Source: Puccinellia tenuiflora (taxonomy: Eukaryota > Streptophyta > Magnoliopsida > Poales > Poaceae). From it: a stretch of DNA of 64,000 bases. The DNA lies in assembly GCA_012064385.1 (NCBI GenBank), contig QRDG01000621.1:1534243-1598242 (forward strand), given 5' to 3'. The notes beneath the pieces were generated by a model. It worked only from the letters and a program-made list of their open reading frames with translations. It was not told where the DNA came from and searched no databases. The translations under genes were made by a program, and so were the position numbers. Positions 35,581 to 46,220 of this stretch are shown here, one piece after another; within the stretch, counting starts at the first letter, position 1, and each line of letters begins with the position of its first letter.

Positions 35581-36373
35581 ACGTGCCGGGCTGTCTGCCG
35601 TCGTGCCGGCACACGCGCCGAGTGCAGACTCTCGTCGCGGTTTCATTCGTTTTTGCTCCGATGTAAATAATTGGTCTGTGTGGCCTATTGCTCGTGCATG
35701 TGCATTCTTCCATGCAACACTTTGCAAACCTTTTCAATTCTTGGCGTGGTTGTTGTAATAAAAAAATGTTTTGTTATGAAAACTATATTTATGTTGATGT
35801 CCATAACCTCCATGTCATCAAAGCTATCCTCTATAGTCATTAATACTTAAGGATGGCAATTTTAGCATGTATACGGCGACCCATGAGTAGTACTCATATA
35901 ATCATACCATACCTGTACCTATCAAGGTAGGGCACAACTATAGTCTTATGCCCGTGGGTATATCATACATGTGGACCCATGAAGCTCTCAATAGAAAAAG
36001 TTCCATCAGGAAACAACCCATGCACATCAGGACATCAGTCAAGCCTAGTACAAGGGTGTTCCAACTACTCCCCTAATGTCATGTACTTACATACACCTTT
36101 TATTGTGTCAACATTAAAAACTATCGAATGTGCTATTGGTGAATGTGAATATGTGAACAATTATTGGCCTACCCAATTAGTAAGGGTCCGTATGAGATAA
36201 TCTCCCTACGTGTACTCGCTGCTAAAGATCTCGGGTCCGTATGAGATAATCATCGTACATGGGAGTGCACCTCTATCTGCTTGGTCTGAGCGTGAAAGTG
36301 CTCACCTCGCGAATTTCATGTTCACCGTAAGACAATAGAGCGCGCAACCTCCTCCTCCCTCCCCTTCCCCCCC
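35581..36373. other. Intergenic, no gene
   Basis: AT-rich with a short direct repeat gggtccgtatgagataat at about 36184 and 36234. It ends in a C-run (36367-36373) that received the Tat element. Confidence 0.6.
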
Positions 36374-37073
36374 TATCGGGGATATGAACCCCGGATATCC
36401 CAAAAAGATCCATTTCTTCAGAACTCCACGGGTCGGTCGACCGAGTGCCGGCTGACCAGTGCCGCCTGGAACCTGCCGGCCGAATCAAGCCGCCTGCGTC
36501 TACTCGGACACGGACGTCCGGCTGGGCTGGAGCCGGACGCACCAAGCGACAACTCCGTACGGGTGGGCCAGGCCCGTATAACCGCTCCTGATGAACGGTA
36601 CTCCTTGTCGGGCATCTGCTATACAGAATCATGGCAACGAGCTCCAGCCGGCTCAGAAAGTAGATGATGTCATAGGGGCAGATCTGTAACTTCCCTGTAA
36701 CCTAAAACCCTAGCCCGCTGCCTATATAAAGCGGGCTAGAGCCTCCTGCGCGAGGCAAGTGAATGAGACATGCAAGCACTAGACAGAGGACAGGAGTAGT
36801 AGCATCATCTTCAACCTCCAGCCGGCTAGGACTTCCAGCCGGCTGCCACCCGAACACAGCTCCAGGAGCACCACTTGTAGCCCGATTCTGTGATCAAGCA
36901 ATAAGAACAAGAAGAGCAGGACGTAGGGGTGTTACCTCCACAGGAGGGCCCTAAACCTGGGTAACTAGCGTGTGTTTGCGTGCTTGTTGCCCAATCCCGC
37001 GCGAGCATCCATCGTCGCCTGCCCCATACTTCTTTCCATCTCTGATGGATATGCCGTGCAACCCACCACGACA
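36374..37073 (+). repeat. 5' LTR of the Tat element
   Basis: It begins tatcggggatatg (the usual TG mutated to TA) and ends accacgaca. TATA box tatataaa at 36723-36730 sits in the loop of the inverted repeat tagcccgct/agcgggcta. Same length as the 3' copy. Confidence 0.93.
36723..36730 (+). promoter_or_regulatory. TATA box of the Tat 5' LTR
   Basis: tatataaa, 349 bp into the LTR; the identical word occurs at the same offset in the 3' LTR (51166-51173). Flanked by 9-bp inverted arms at 36711-36719 and 36730-36738. Confidence 0.7.
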
Positions 37074-39480
37074 TTTGGCGCCCACCGTGGGGCTCGCGAC
37101 GAGCGGAGTCACGTTCTGCGCGGGATCCCGGACCGTAGATGATCGGCGGATCGTCTCCGGCCTCGTGCTCTCCATCGGCTCCATCGGCTGCGTCCTCGAC
37201 AACACCAGGAGCTTCACCGACGTGGGCTTCACCAGCGGAGGCACGGTCGTCACCCTTGGCGATTTCCACGTCTACATCGCCGTCACCGCCAAGGAGTACC
37301 CGGAGGTGGTCTACTCGAGCTTGGCTCCTTCGATCTTCGACGCCAGCACCTGCGACGACGACTCCGCCTTCGGCTACCTCAACTCCGGCGACGCCGACCG
37401 CGACGACGTCAAGCTCAACGTCTACGCCGAGGTGCACATGGTCGAACACGTGGCGGCGGGAGGCGCCGTCGCCGCTACTGTTCATGAAGCTGGCGAACCT
37501 TCTCGTTTCCAGTGCAACCTTGAGGCCGACTTCGAGCTGCTAAGCACCCCCATCACGCCGGGTGCGGATCCAGCCAAGGCGGCGGCTGAACTCGAGAGGA
37601 TGCGTCCACAGATGTACGACAAAGCTCTTCACCTCGCATCGACACAGTGCCGACTCAACGCCACGATACGTGAGTACAACACCGTCCACGGCTTCGAGCC
37701 GGCAAGAGGCAACACGGAGAAGCTGAATGAGGTCAGGCGCAAAGGAGGGGATCTCGGCGGTGTCCTGAACCGTGCTGGCCAGCCGCACGAGCATTCGGAC
37801 ATCGTCTTGCCCGAGTACAGCAACCCGGTGCAAAACATGAAAGCTGCGGAGGCGGCCGCAGCAGAGCTACCCCATCTCCAAGGCGAGGAGCTACACCAAC
37901 AAGCACGCCGGGTCCAAGAGCTCATCGCCGCGGCTAACCGGCAGCAACGCGAGACCGAGGCGACGACGAGCCGAGAGCATCATGAGCCGCCTCCAGGCTA
38001 CGACCTGGCCGGCAAGTCCAAGCAAGGCGCTGAAGCGTCATCCACAAGCCGCGGAAGGGCGAAGGACAAGCAACCACGAGCTCATCGCGAGGGGAGCGCG
38101 AGTTCGCGTCCTCGTGTTCATGGCCGCGATCCGGCTGGACGACGCGAAGACGGCAACCGGAATGGGCCGCAAACCGGCCGCAGCGTCAAGGAGCGAATCA
38201 GACACAAGGTCACCATCGAGGAGCGCCTGGGACCGCTGGGGCCCGAAACGAGTCATGACGCACGCCTCCGCATCGACGCGCTCAAAGCATCAAGCATCAT
38301 CGAAGAGGAAGACATCGCGGCTCATCGCTGCTTCGGACCGAGCAGTTCCCGCGAGGATTCACCCTCCCAAGGGATACACCCAAGTACAACGGCAGCGCGA
38401 AGCCGGAAGACTGGCTCGCCGACTACGTCACGGCGGTCAACATCGCAGGCGGCAACAAGCGGGTGGCCGTACGCTACGTGCCACTCATGCTCCAGGGGTC
38501 GGCTCGGACTTGGCTGAACAGTCTGCCGGCTGAAAGCGTCAATAGCTGGCTGGACTTCGAGGAAGTGTTCAACCGCAATTTCACCGGCACCTACTTGCGC
38601 CCCGGCAATGCACAACTGCTCGCGCTGTGCAAGCAGAAGGACGGCGAGTCGGACCGAGCCTACCTCACCCGGTGGACTGGCCTACGCAACTCCTGCGAGG
38701 GAATCCTCGAGCTCCAAGCCGTCCAGTACTTCATTCAAGGCTGCCGAGATCAGACGCTGCTCAAGCACCGGCTCCTAAGGAAGAGCCCGAAGACCATGGC
38801 GGAGCTCATGGCAATCGCCGACGAGTACGCCACCGCCGACGCGGGCATGACCAACCCGATCCGACTCGACGAAGCCGGAAGAATCGTCACGACGGAGCCG
38901 GCTGCACGCCGCAGCCGGGCGGAGAACCAGGAAGGAGGAAAATCAACCCGGCGTGACTCCGACGCAGCCAGCAAGCGCAAGTCCACGGACGACCGCGTCG
39001 AGTCCAAGGTCGTCGCCACTACCGAGGGAAGGCCGGCAGGAGGCTTCGACAACCGCCGCATGAGGACGAGCAGCGACATGCGCCGGACAAGGGCGAGAAA
39101 CAGCTACGAGTTCCTACCCGATCAACCGTGCCGGAACCAAGGCGACCGGCCGGCGAACCACACCGTTCGGCAATGCAACCTTGGTCGCCCAAGGCCACCA
39201 CCGTACGAACGACGAAATCCGCCTCCGCCTCTGGATGAAGCCGGACGGGACGATCGAAGACGCGACGACAGACGGCGCGAAGACAGGAATCACGATGATC
39301 GCCAACGCGAAGAACAGAGGAGGGAGCGTCTTCCATCTCCGCCTCCAAGGGGTCCAGATGGCTACCAGAATCCGGATGCCGCCTACATCGTGTTCGTCAG
39401 CGAGCGCGACGACAAGCGAAGCCGGCGCGAGCGATTCAAGGAGGTGAATGCGATGGTTCCACCTGTCCCCCAGTACCTCA
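37045..39480 (+). pseudogene. Tat gag, frameshifted
   Basis: Frame 1 runs from an ATG at 37045 (inside the LTR end) to about 38335. It encodes a poorly conserved N-terminal part and a basic, repeat-like linker. The frame then changes at about 38335-38342, consistent with loss of one base. Frame 3 continues with the retrotransposon-gag core (PKYNGSAKPEDWLADYV, LQGSARTWLNSLP, FNRNFTGTY, YFIQGCRD). A C..H..C-type zinc-knuckle remnant (NHTVRQCN) follows near 39150, then charged sequence. It would make the particle coat. The first half is unusually long for gag and may be a separate domain. Confidence 0.8.
37074..37094 (+). promoter_or_regulatory. Primer-binding site of the Tat element
   Basis: tttggcgcccaccgtggggc directly follows the 5' LTR. 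This word is typical at that position in grass Tat-like elements. I do not assign the tRNA. Confidence 0.7.
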
Positions 39481-40186
39481 ACTGGTCACAAGAACCCATC
39501 ACGTGGAACCGCAGCGACCACCCGGAGCTGATGCCCAACCCAGGTGGCTATGCTCTAGTCCTGGAGCCCATGATCATCTCCACCAAGCGCGCCTGCACCT
39601 TCTCACGCGTCCTCATCGACGGGGGCAGCAGCATCAACATCCTCTACCGCGACACGCTGGAGAAGCTGGGAGTCTCCGAGTCCAGCTTGACGCCGAGCCG
39701 GACGGTCTTCCATGGCATCGTGCCGGGACGAGCCGGCTCATCCATGGGCCTCGGCTAGACGTCCTATTCGGCACCAAGAGCAATCACCACCGCGAGACCA
39801 TCTCCTTCGAGGTGGTCGACCACTCCAGCGCCTACCACGCCATCCTCGGGCGGCCGGCGCTCGCCAAGTTCATGGCGGTACCTCACTACGCCTACCTCAA
39901 GATGAAGCTACCAGGCCCATGCGGAATCATCACCGTCTCCGGAGACTACAAGCGCTCCATCGCTTGCGCCACCGACAGCGCGAAGGTGGCTGAGACCATG
40001 GTCTGCAATGAGGAGATGAAGCAATTCAAGCGCAAGGCCAGTGAGGATAAGATGGAAATGCCGGAATCGGCCAAGCGGGCCACCGAATCAAACTTCCAGG
40101 CGGCACGAGATACTAAGAAGATCTACTTCGACGAAAGCGACAAGTCCAAGTTCTTCACCGTGGGGGCGAGCCTGGACCCCAAATAG
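39481..40186 (+). pseudogene. Tat retropepsin-like protease segment, frameshifted
   Basis: The active-site region VLIDGGSSINILY lies near 39609-39650. It is followed by a frame change near 39745-39760, where frame 3 hits TAG while frame 2 continues LDVLFGTKS and FEVVDHSSAYHAILGRPAL. The segment runs to TAG at 40184-40186, the first of six in-frame stops in pol. The ILGRPAL motif is the conserved second half of retroviral-type proteases. Confidence 0.8.
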
Positions 40187-41611
40187 GAAAGCACGCTCGT
40201 CGAGTTCCTCCGTGAGAACCGGGACATCTTCGCGTGGTCCCCCAAGGACATGCCGGGTGTACCGAGGGAACTCACCGAGCACTCTCTACACGTCCGGCCA
40301 GATGCCAAGCCGGTAAAGCAGTCCCTGCGGCGCTTCGCGGAGGGAAGAAGACAGTTGATAGGAGAAGAGATAGCCCGACTACTCGCGGCCGGATTCATCA
40401 AGGAAGTGCAACACACGGAGTGGCTAGCCAATCCGGTGATGGTGGAAAAGAAGAACAAGCGGTGGCAGATGTGTATCGATTACACCCACCTCAACAAGGC
40501 CTGACCCAAAGACCCCTTCGCATTGCCGCGCATCGACCAGGTGATCGACTCCATGGCCGGCTGTGACCTCCTCTCCCTCCTCGACGCCTACTCCGGCTAC
40601 CACCAAATTCCGCTTAACCCGAACGACCAGCTCAAGACCGCCTTCATCACCCCCTACGGCCCATACTGCTACACCACCATGCTGTTCGGCTTGAAGAACG
40701 CGGGAGCAACATACCAGCGCTGCATGCAGAAATGCTTGCACGACCAGATCGGTCGTAACGCGCACGCCTACGTCGACGATGTCGTCATCAAGACCAAGGA
40801 GAAGCACACCCTCCTCGCCGACCTCAAGGAAACCTTCGACAACCTGCGCCGCTTCCAGATGAAGCTCAACCCGGAGAAATGTGTGTTCGGCGTTCCAGCC
40901 GGACAGCTACTCGGCTACCTTGTGTCGGCACGACGAATCGAGGCCAACCCAGAGAAAATCGCCGCCATCGACAACATGCGACAACCAAGAAGCATCAAGG
41001 ACATCCAAAAGTTCACCGGCTGCCTGGCATCCCTCAGCCGCTTCATCAGCCGGCTCGGTGAGAAGGCTCTCCTGCTCTACCATTTACTGAAGAAGACTGA
41101 CAAATTCGTCTAGAGTGACGCGGCGGATGCCGCCTTCAAGGAACTCAAGAGTGCGATGGCCACCACCCCGGTCTTGGCACCTCCGGCTCCAAAGGAGCCC
41201 ATGCTCATGTACATCGCCGCCTCCAACCGAGTCGTCAGCGTCGTCCTGGTGGTGGAACGAGATGAAGCCGGCAGGCAACGGCCGGTTCAGCGGCCAGTCT
41301 ACTACCTCAGCGAGGTGCTCTCGCAGTCAAAGCAAAATTACCCACACTACCAGAAGCTCGTATACAGCGTATACATGGCAACGAAGAAGCTGAAGCACTA
41401 CTTTCAAGAGCATCCGATCAAAGTGATAAGCGACGCTCCGCTTTCCGAGATCATAGGCAACAAGGACGCAACCGGCAGAGTCGCGAAATGGGCGATCAAC
41501 CTGACGGCGCACAGAGTCGAATACGACAAGAGAACAGCGATCGAGTCACAGGAGCTGGCGGACTTTCTAGCCGACTGGACGGAGACGGACCACGTACCAC
41601 CGCCACTTGAT
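40187..41611 (+). pseudogene. Tat reverse transcriptase and RNase H, with in-frame stops
   Basis: Frame 2. RT motifs: RRFAEGRRQLIGEEI, MCIDYTHLNKA, LLDAYSGYHQIPL, MLFGLKNAGATYQR, the catalytic YVDD at 40769-40780, and LGYLVSARRIEANPEK. RNase H follows: YYLSEVLSQSKQNYPHYQKL, IKVISDAPLSEII, ADFLADW. Stops at 40502-40504 (TGA) and 41111-41113 (TAG) interrupt it. The second replaces the expected tryptophan before SDAADAAF. The enzyme would copy element RNA to DNA and degrade the template. Confidence 0.9.
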
Positions 41612-42172
41612 TCTGGCGAGCATTGGCTCATGCACTTCGACGGTTCCAAAAGATACTGGGGACTCGGCGCCGGAGTCGTCCTCACCTCACCCAGGGGAGG
41701 CTGACTCGAATACGTGCTACAAATCCACTTCACGGCGTCCAACAATGTAGCTGAATACGAAGCTCTCGCGCACGGCCTCAAGCTCGCCAAGGCCATGAAC
41801 ATCAAGCGGATCCTCTGCTACGGCGACTCTGACTTGGTGGTTCAGCAGACCACTGGTCATTGGGACGCCAAGGACCCCAACATGGCCGCCTACCGCTTCT
41901 TCGTCCAGCAACTCGCGGGATGCTTCGACGGATGTGAATTCCACCACATCCACCGCTCCAACAACGAGGCGGCTGACACTTTGGCGAACATTGGCTCTCT
42001 TCGCGAGGAAATCCCACCCGGCGTCGCCCTTGAGAAGCTGTACAAGCCATCCATCACGTCGTGTCCCGGCTCCGACTCCATCCGGATGCCGCCAGGCGCG
42101 GAGTCGGCGGGGTCGGCTCCAGGCGAGCCGGAAACCGTCGAAGTCCTTGTCATCGAAGAGGCTCCGCCATAG
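41612..42172 (+). pseudogene. Second (archaeal-type) RNase H of the Tat element
   Basis: HWLMHFDGSKRYWGLGAGVVL begins a second RNase H fold in the same frame. It continues ASNNVAEYEALAHGLKLA, CYGDSDLVVQQ and HRSNNEAADTLANI, giving the D-E-D-D set of catalytic positions. A TGA at 41702-41704 and a TAG at 42170-42172 interrupt and end it. Having this domain in addition to the RT-linked RNase H is diagnostic of Tat-lineage elements. Confidence 0.85.
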
Positions 42173-43426
42173 ACCCAACCCTTCCTCGCCTACCTCGCAA
42201 ACGACGAGCTCCCGGCGGACGAGCTCATCGCCAGGCAAATCAAATGCCGAGCAAGTGCTTACACCATCATCAACAACGAGCTATAGAAACGCAGTGTCTC
42301 TGGAATATTCCAGCGCTGTGTGAACCAAGAAGAAGGAATCAAGATCCTCAAAGAGATCCATCAAGGCGAATGCGGTCATCACGCGTCCTCGAGAGCAATT
42401 GTGGCAAAGGCTTTCAGGCACAGGTTCTACTGGCCGACTGCGCTGGCGGACGCAAACCAGCTGGTCCGGCTCTGTAACGGCTGCCAACGATTCGCAACGC
42501 AGAAGCACACGCCGGCTTCAGCACTCAAGACAATTCCTATCACCTGGCCGTTTGCCGTCTGGGGGCTCGACATGGTTGGCCCGCTGAGAAGATCCAGTGG
42601 AGGCATGACACACCTGCTAGTAGCCGTCGACAAGTTCATGAAATGGATTGAAGCCAGGCCGATCAAGAAGCTGGATGGACCAACAGCAGTCAAGTTCTTC
42701 AAAAGCATCATCTACCGTTTCGGCTACCCCAACAGCATCATCACGGACAACGGGTCGAACTTCGTCAAGGGGGAATTTGCCAAGTTCTGCGGCAGGACCG
42801 GCATCCGGCTCGACGTGGCCTCCGTCGCACACCCGCAGTCAAATGGGCAGGTCGAGCGGGCAAACGGCCTCATCCTATCAGGCATCAAGCCTCGGTTGCT
42901 CGAACCACTCGAGCGGACAGTCGGCGCATGGGAAGAAGAGCTACCTTCCGTCCTCTGGAGCCTAAGGACAACCCCGAATCGCTCAACCGGCTTCACCCCC
43001 TTCTTTCTCGTCCACAAGGCGGAAGCCGTCATGCCAACTGACATCGAGCATGATGCGCCCCGAGTCGTGCTGTACACAGAAGCAGAAGCTAAACAAGCCT
43101 ATGAAGACGGAATGGACCTGTTCGAGGAAGCGCGCCAGCTTGCCGAGTCAAGGTCGGCGATGTATCAGCAAAAACTACGCAACTACCACAGCCGGCAGGT
43201 CAGGCCTGTCCGCTTTCGTGAAGGTGACCTCGTGCTACGACTAATCCAAGACACAAAGAAGATGCACAAGCTTTCATCACCCTGGGAAGGACCATTCATC
43301 GTAAGCAAAGCGCTCATCAACGACGCATATTACTTGATCGACGCCCGCGAGCACAAGAAGGACACGATGGACAAGGAAGGTGATGAAACGGAAAGACCAT
43401 GGAACGCGCGTCGATTCTACACCTGA
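42173..43426 (+). pseudogene. Tat integrase (last ~369 codons open)
   Basis: After one more stop (TAG, 42284-42286) the frame is open to 43426. Zinc-binding HH..CC residues (IHQGECGHH, LCNGCQ) precede the catalytic core. Its Asp-Asp-Glu residues lie at WGLDMV, ITDNGSN and NGQVERAN, with 35 residues between the last two. The C-terminal part (SPWEGPFIV) is a GPF/Y-type module. It would insert element DNA into the chromosome. No chromodomain is seen, as expected for Tat. Confidence 0.9.
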
Positions 43427-43559
43427 GAAAGAACCATGTATGTATCACCTATGCTATCAATAAAGAAATAAGAATGATGAACACATGAGCAGTTTTTCGC
43501 AAAACTTTTCTGCATTTCCTTTCCGGTTCCTCCGACAGCCGGCAAGCTCACCTTTGGCG

Positions 43560-43880
43560 GCCGTGTAGCGTGACTAACCCCTAAACGACTAACTCTTTGA
43601 ATCCGGTTAAGGCCGGCAAGAGAACAAGCTGGAGGGGGCCAGCAACATGAAAAACGCATAAAGGAAAGTACTGCCGGCTGGAAAAATGCTGTTCTATAAA
43701 CTCGGCCAAGCCGGCAGTCGGCAACCACTTCTCCTATTACGGACGATTAACTACACAACGCTAAACGGCTAACTCTTCGGATCCGGTTACGTCCGGCAAG
43801 AGAACAAGCTGGAGGCCGACTGTATGCGAAAGACGTAAGAAACAGAAATCGTTGCCGGCTGAGAAAACTCTGGCCCAACA
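43560..43880 (+). repeat. Two diverged ~180-bp direct repeats after integrase
   Basis: Shared words include ccggcaagagaacaagctgg (43614 and 43794), cggctaactctt/cgactaactcttt and gccggctg.aaaa. They begin the long 3' non-pol region. Confidence 0.7.
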
Positions 43881-44273
43881 AACCGGATCCTAACGTTATA
43901 GTAGTGTGCATGATCCCGCTGGACGGTGAAGTGCACACGAATGGCGGCGGGAGAGGCTACAGGCGAGTGCGAAATTGAGTTAAGCAAAGTAAAAGTATTC
44001 TCCATGATCAAAAGAGCAGGCTAACCACTTCATCGTTTCATTTCACGCACGAAAACGCCGCCAACCGGCTTCGAGAGCTCAAGCCGGACACAAACGCGAC
44101 ATGCAGAAAATTAAAACTGCGCGCAAGTAAACAAATACAGGAACAAAAGCAAGTAGCATTCAACATCAAGAGCAAGGCCTTACAAACAGAAGCTGAACAA
44201 CGAGACAAAAGAAGGAAGTCAACAGGCAGACGACCTCGCCTACACGCCAAGACGGCTACCGGACAACCTAAAA

Positions 44274-44888
44274 CTAAGCGGGAGGCGGAGTCATATCGTC
44301 ATCGCTCTCCTCCCACTCCTTGAGGCACAAGGTGCCGTCGAAGACCTTGACGTAGAAGACCCCCGTTTGACGCTTCAGCTGGAAGCGGATGACGAAGGCA
44401 GAATCCAGGCGGAAGAACTTGGCGAAAGCCTTCCACCCGGAGAAGAACTCAACGCGGCGGCGGACCTCCCCGCCTTCGTGGCCGGCGGTGACGCGAGCCA
44501 ACACCTCCCAGGGCCCTTGACGTGCACCAACCCGATGGAGGAGGAACCTGAAGGGGCCATCCCCCTCAAGCGCATCGGCGATGGCGAAAGGTAGCAGCTG
44601 GACACGCTGCACGGGCTCGTACAGCACCAGAACAAACTCGGAGATCGGGAAGTTATCCCAGCCACCGAAGATCGGGGACTCCGAGCGGGCAGGAGAGGGG
44701 CTCCGCTTGCCTCCGGGCACCGCAACGGTGGCACCTCCATCACCGCCGCGGTTAAGCTTTGGCGGCCGGCCCCGGCCGCGCTTGGCACCCGCATTGGAGG
44801 ATCCTTCGACGTCGGTCTTCCGGGGGCGCCCCCTGCCGCGCTTCGCCGCTACGGGAGGAGACATCTCGATCTCTTTCTTTGGGGCCAT
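44274..44888 (-). CDS. Antisense AT-hook and B3-like DNA-binding protein of the Tat element (204 aa)
   Basis: Minus-strand single-exon frame from ATG at 44888 (MAPKKEIEMSPP). An upstream in-frame ATG at 44948 would add 20 residues. Two AT-hooks, KRGRGRPRK and KRGRGRPPK (residues 16-24 and 36-44), are followed by a C-terminal half ending WKAFAKFFRLDSAFVIRFQ and VFYVKVFDGTLC. That half resembles the closing strands of a plant B3 DNA-binding domain. An acidic tail follows. TATA-like ttataagta lies near 44963-44971 on the minus strand, about 80 bp before the ATG, supporting transcription opposite to gag-pol. No stop or frameshift is present. B3 assignment is by motif recognition only. Confidence 0.7.
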   Translation of the reverse strand: MAPKKEIEMSPPVAAKRGRGRPRKTDVEGSSNAGAKRGRGRPPKLNRGGDGGATVAVPGGKRSPSPARSESPIFGGWDNFPISEFVLVLYEPVQRVQLLPFAIADALEGDGPFRFLLHRVGARQGPWEVLARVTAGHEGGEVRRRVEFFSGWKAFAKFFRLDSAFVIRFQLKRQTGVFYVKVFDGTLCLKEWEESDDDMTPPPA

Positions 44889-45134
44889 GTCTAAGCATGG
44901 AGAGCTGGAGACACGAGAGTGAGAAGATGAAGATGAAGGAGAAAACACGCCGGCGTTGATACTTATAAGGAGACAGGGAAGCAGTGCAACCGTCAGCAGC
45001 CTGTCTCCAAGCGATGCGTGTCACCAGCGCAGGAAACGACAAAGCCGAGGGGGCAAAACGCGAAGCGCAGGAGTCAACACGATGCAAAGGCGACACGTGG
45101 CCTGCAAATGGACCAAGGAGGCGAAGCGATTCCC

Positions 45135-45898
45135 GGGGGCTGCCACGCCGTCAGCCGGCAGAAAATTCCCGGGAGCTGCACAGCCGGCAAGCCGGCTCCG
45201 CAGGCCCGGACGCATATCTACATCACCCCGAGTCACGGACTCGGGGGCTGCCACGCCGTCAGCTGGTAGAAAATTCCCGGGGGCTGCGCAGCCGGCAAGC
45301 CGGCTCCGCAGACCCGGACGCATATCTACATCACCCCGAGTCACGGACTCGGGGGCTGCCACGCCGTCAGCCGGCAGAAAATTCCCGGGGGCTGCGCAGC
45401 CGGCAAGCCGGCTCCGCAGACCCGAACGCATAACTACATCACCCCGAGTCACGGACTCGGGGGCTGCCACGCCGTCAGCCGGCAGAAAATTCCCGGGGGC
45501 TGCGTAGCCGGCAAGCCGGCTCCGCAGACCCGGACGCATATCTACATCACCCCGAGTCACGGACTCGGGGGCTGCCACGCCTTCAGCCGGCAGAAAATTC
45601 CCGGGAGCTGCGCAGCCGGCAAGCCGGCTCCGCAGGCCCGGACGCATATCTACATCACCCCGAGTCACGGACTCGGGGGCTGCCACGCCGTCAGCCGGCA
45701 GAAAATTCCCGGGGGCTGCGCAGCCGGCAAGCCGGCTCCGCAGGCCCGGACGCATATCTACATCACCCCGAGTCACGGACTCGGGGGCTGCCACGCCGTC
45801 AGCCGGCAGAAAATTCCCGGGGGCTGCGCAGCCGGCAAGCCGGCTCCGCGCACCCGGACGATCAGCTGCTCCACCCCAAGTCAGAGACTCGGGGGCTG
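45135..45898. repeat. 108-bp tandem array, seven copies, in the Tat 3' region
   Basis: gggggctgcc starts at 45135, 45243, 45351, 45459, 45567, 45675 and 45783, with a partial copy at 45891: exactly 108 bp apart. Each unit contains the hairpin agccggcaagccggct and the phrase gagtcacggactcgggggct. Because 108 is a multiple of three, open frames run through it on both strands; I do not regard them as genes. Confidence 0.95.
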
Positions 45899-46220
45899 CA
45901 TGACATCACGACGACGGAAGAAAAACGCAAGACAAACAAAGGACGTGAAATTTCGACCCGGCTAGATGCTCAAGCCAGCCCAAAATTCGGGGGCTAGGCA
46001 TGGTGATTATCGTCACCAAAACAAACACGAATTCTGGCACAAAGGCCCAGCAATCACAGAGAAAACGACACTCATGATAACAATCAACGACAGGGAGCAG
46101 AATAGCAAGTTTTACAAGGCAATCATCAAGGACGCCCAAAATAACAAGGCAAGTAATGTGTCAGGATAGATAATAGTACAGAGCAACAAGTACGCCCGGC
46201 ATCCCGGGGGAGCAAACAAA
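45899..46220. other. Spacer between tandem array and antisense gene end
   Basis: No gene seen. It contains another attcgggggctag word (about 45986), similar to the element's polypurine tract. It would include the 3' UTR of the antisense gene. Confidence 0.5.

Noticed and set aside
37139..38533. Alternative frames across Tat gag
   Set aside because: Low-complexity Ser/Thr/Arg-rich translations; the gag core motifs lie in the other frames.
45021..45794. 257-codon minus-strand frame (and plus-strand frames) across the 108-bp array
   Set aside because: Openness is explained by a 108-bp period divisible by three and lack of stops in the unit; there is no start context or domain.
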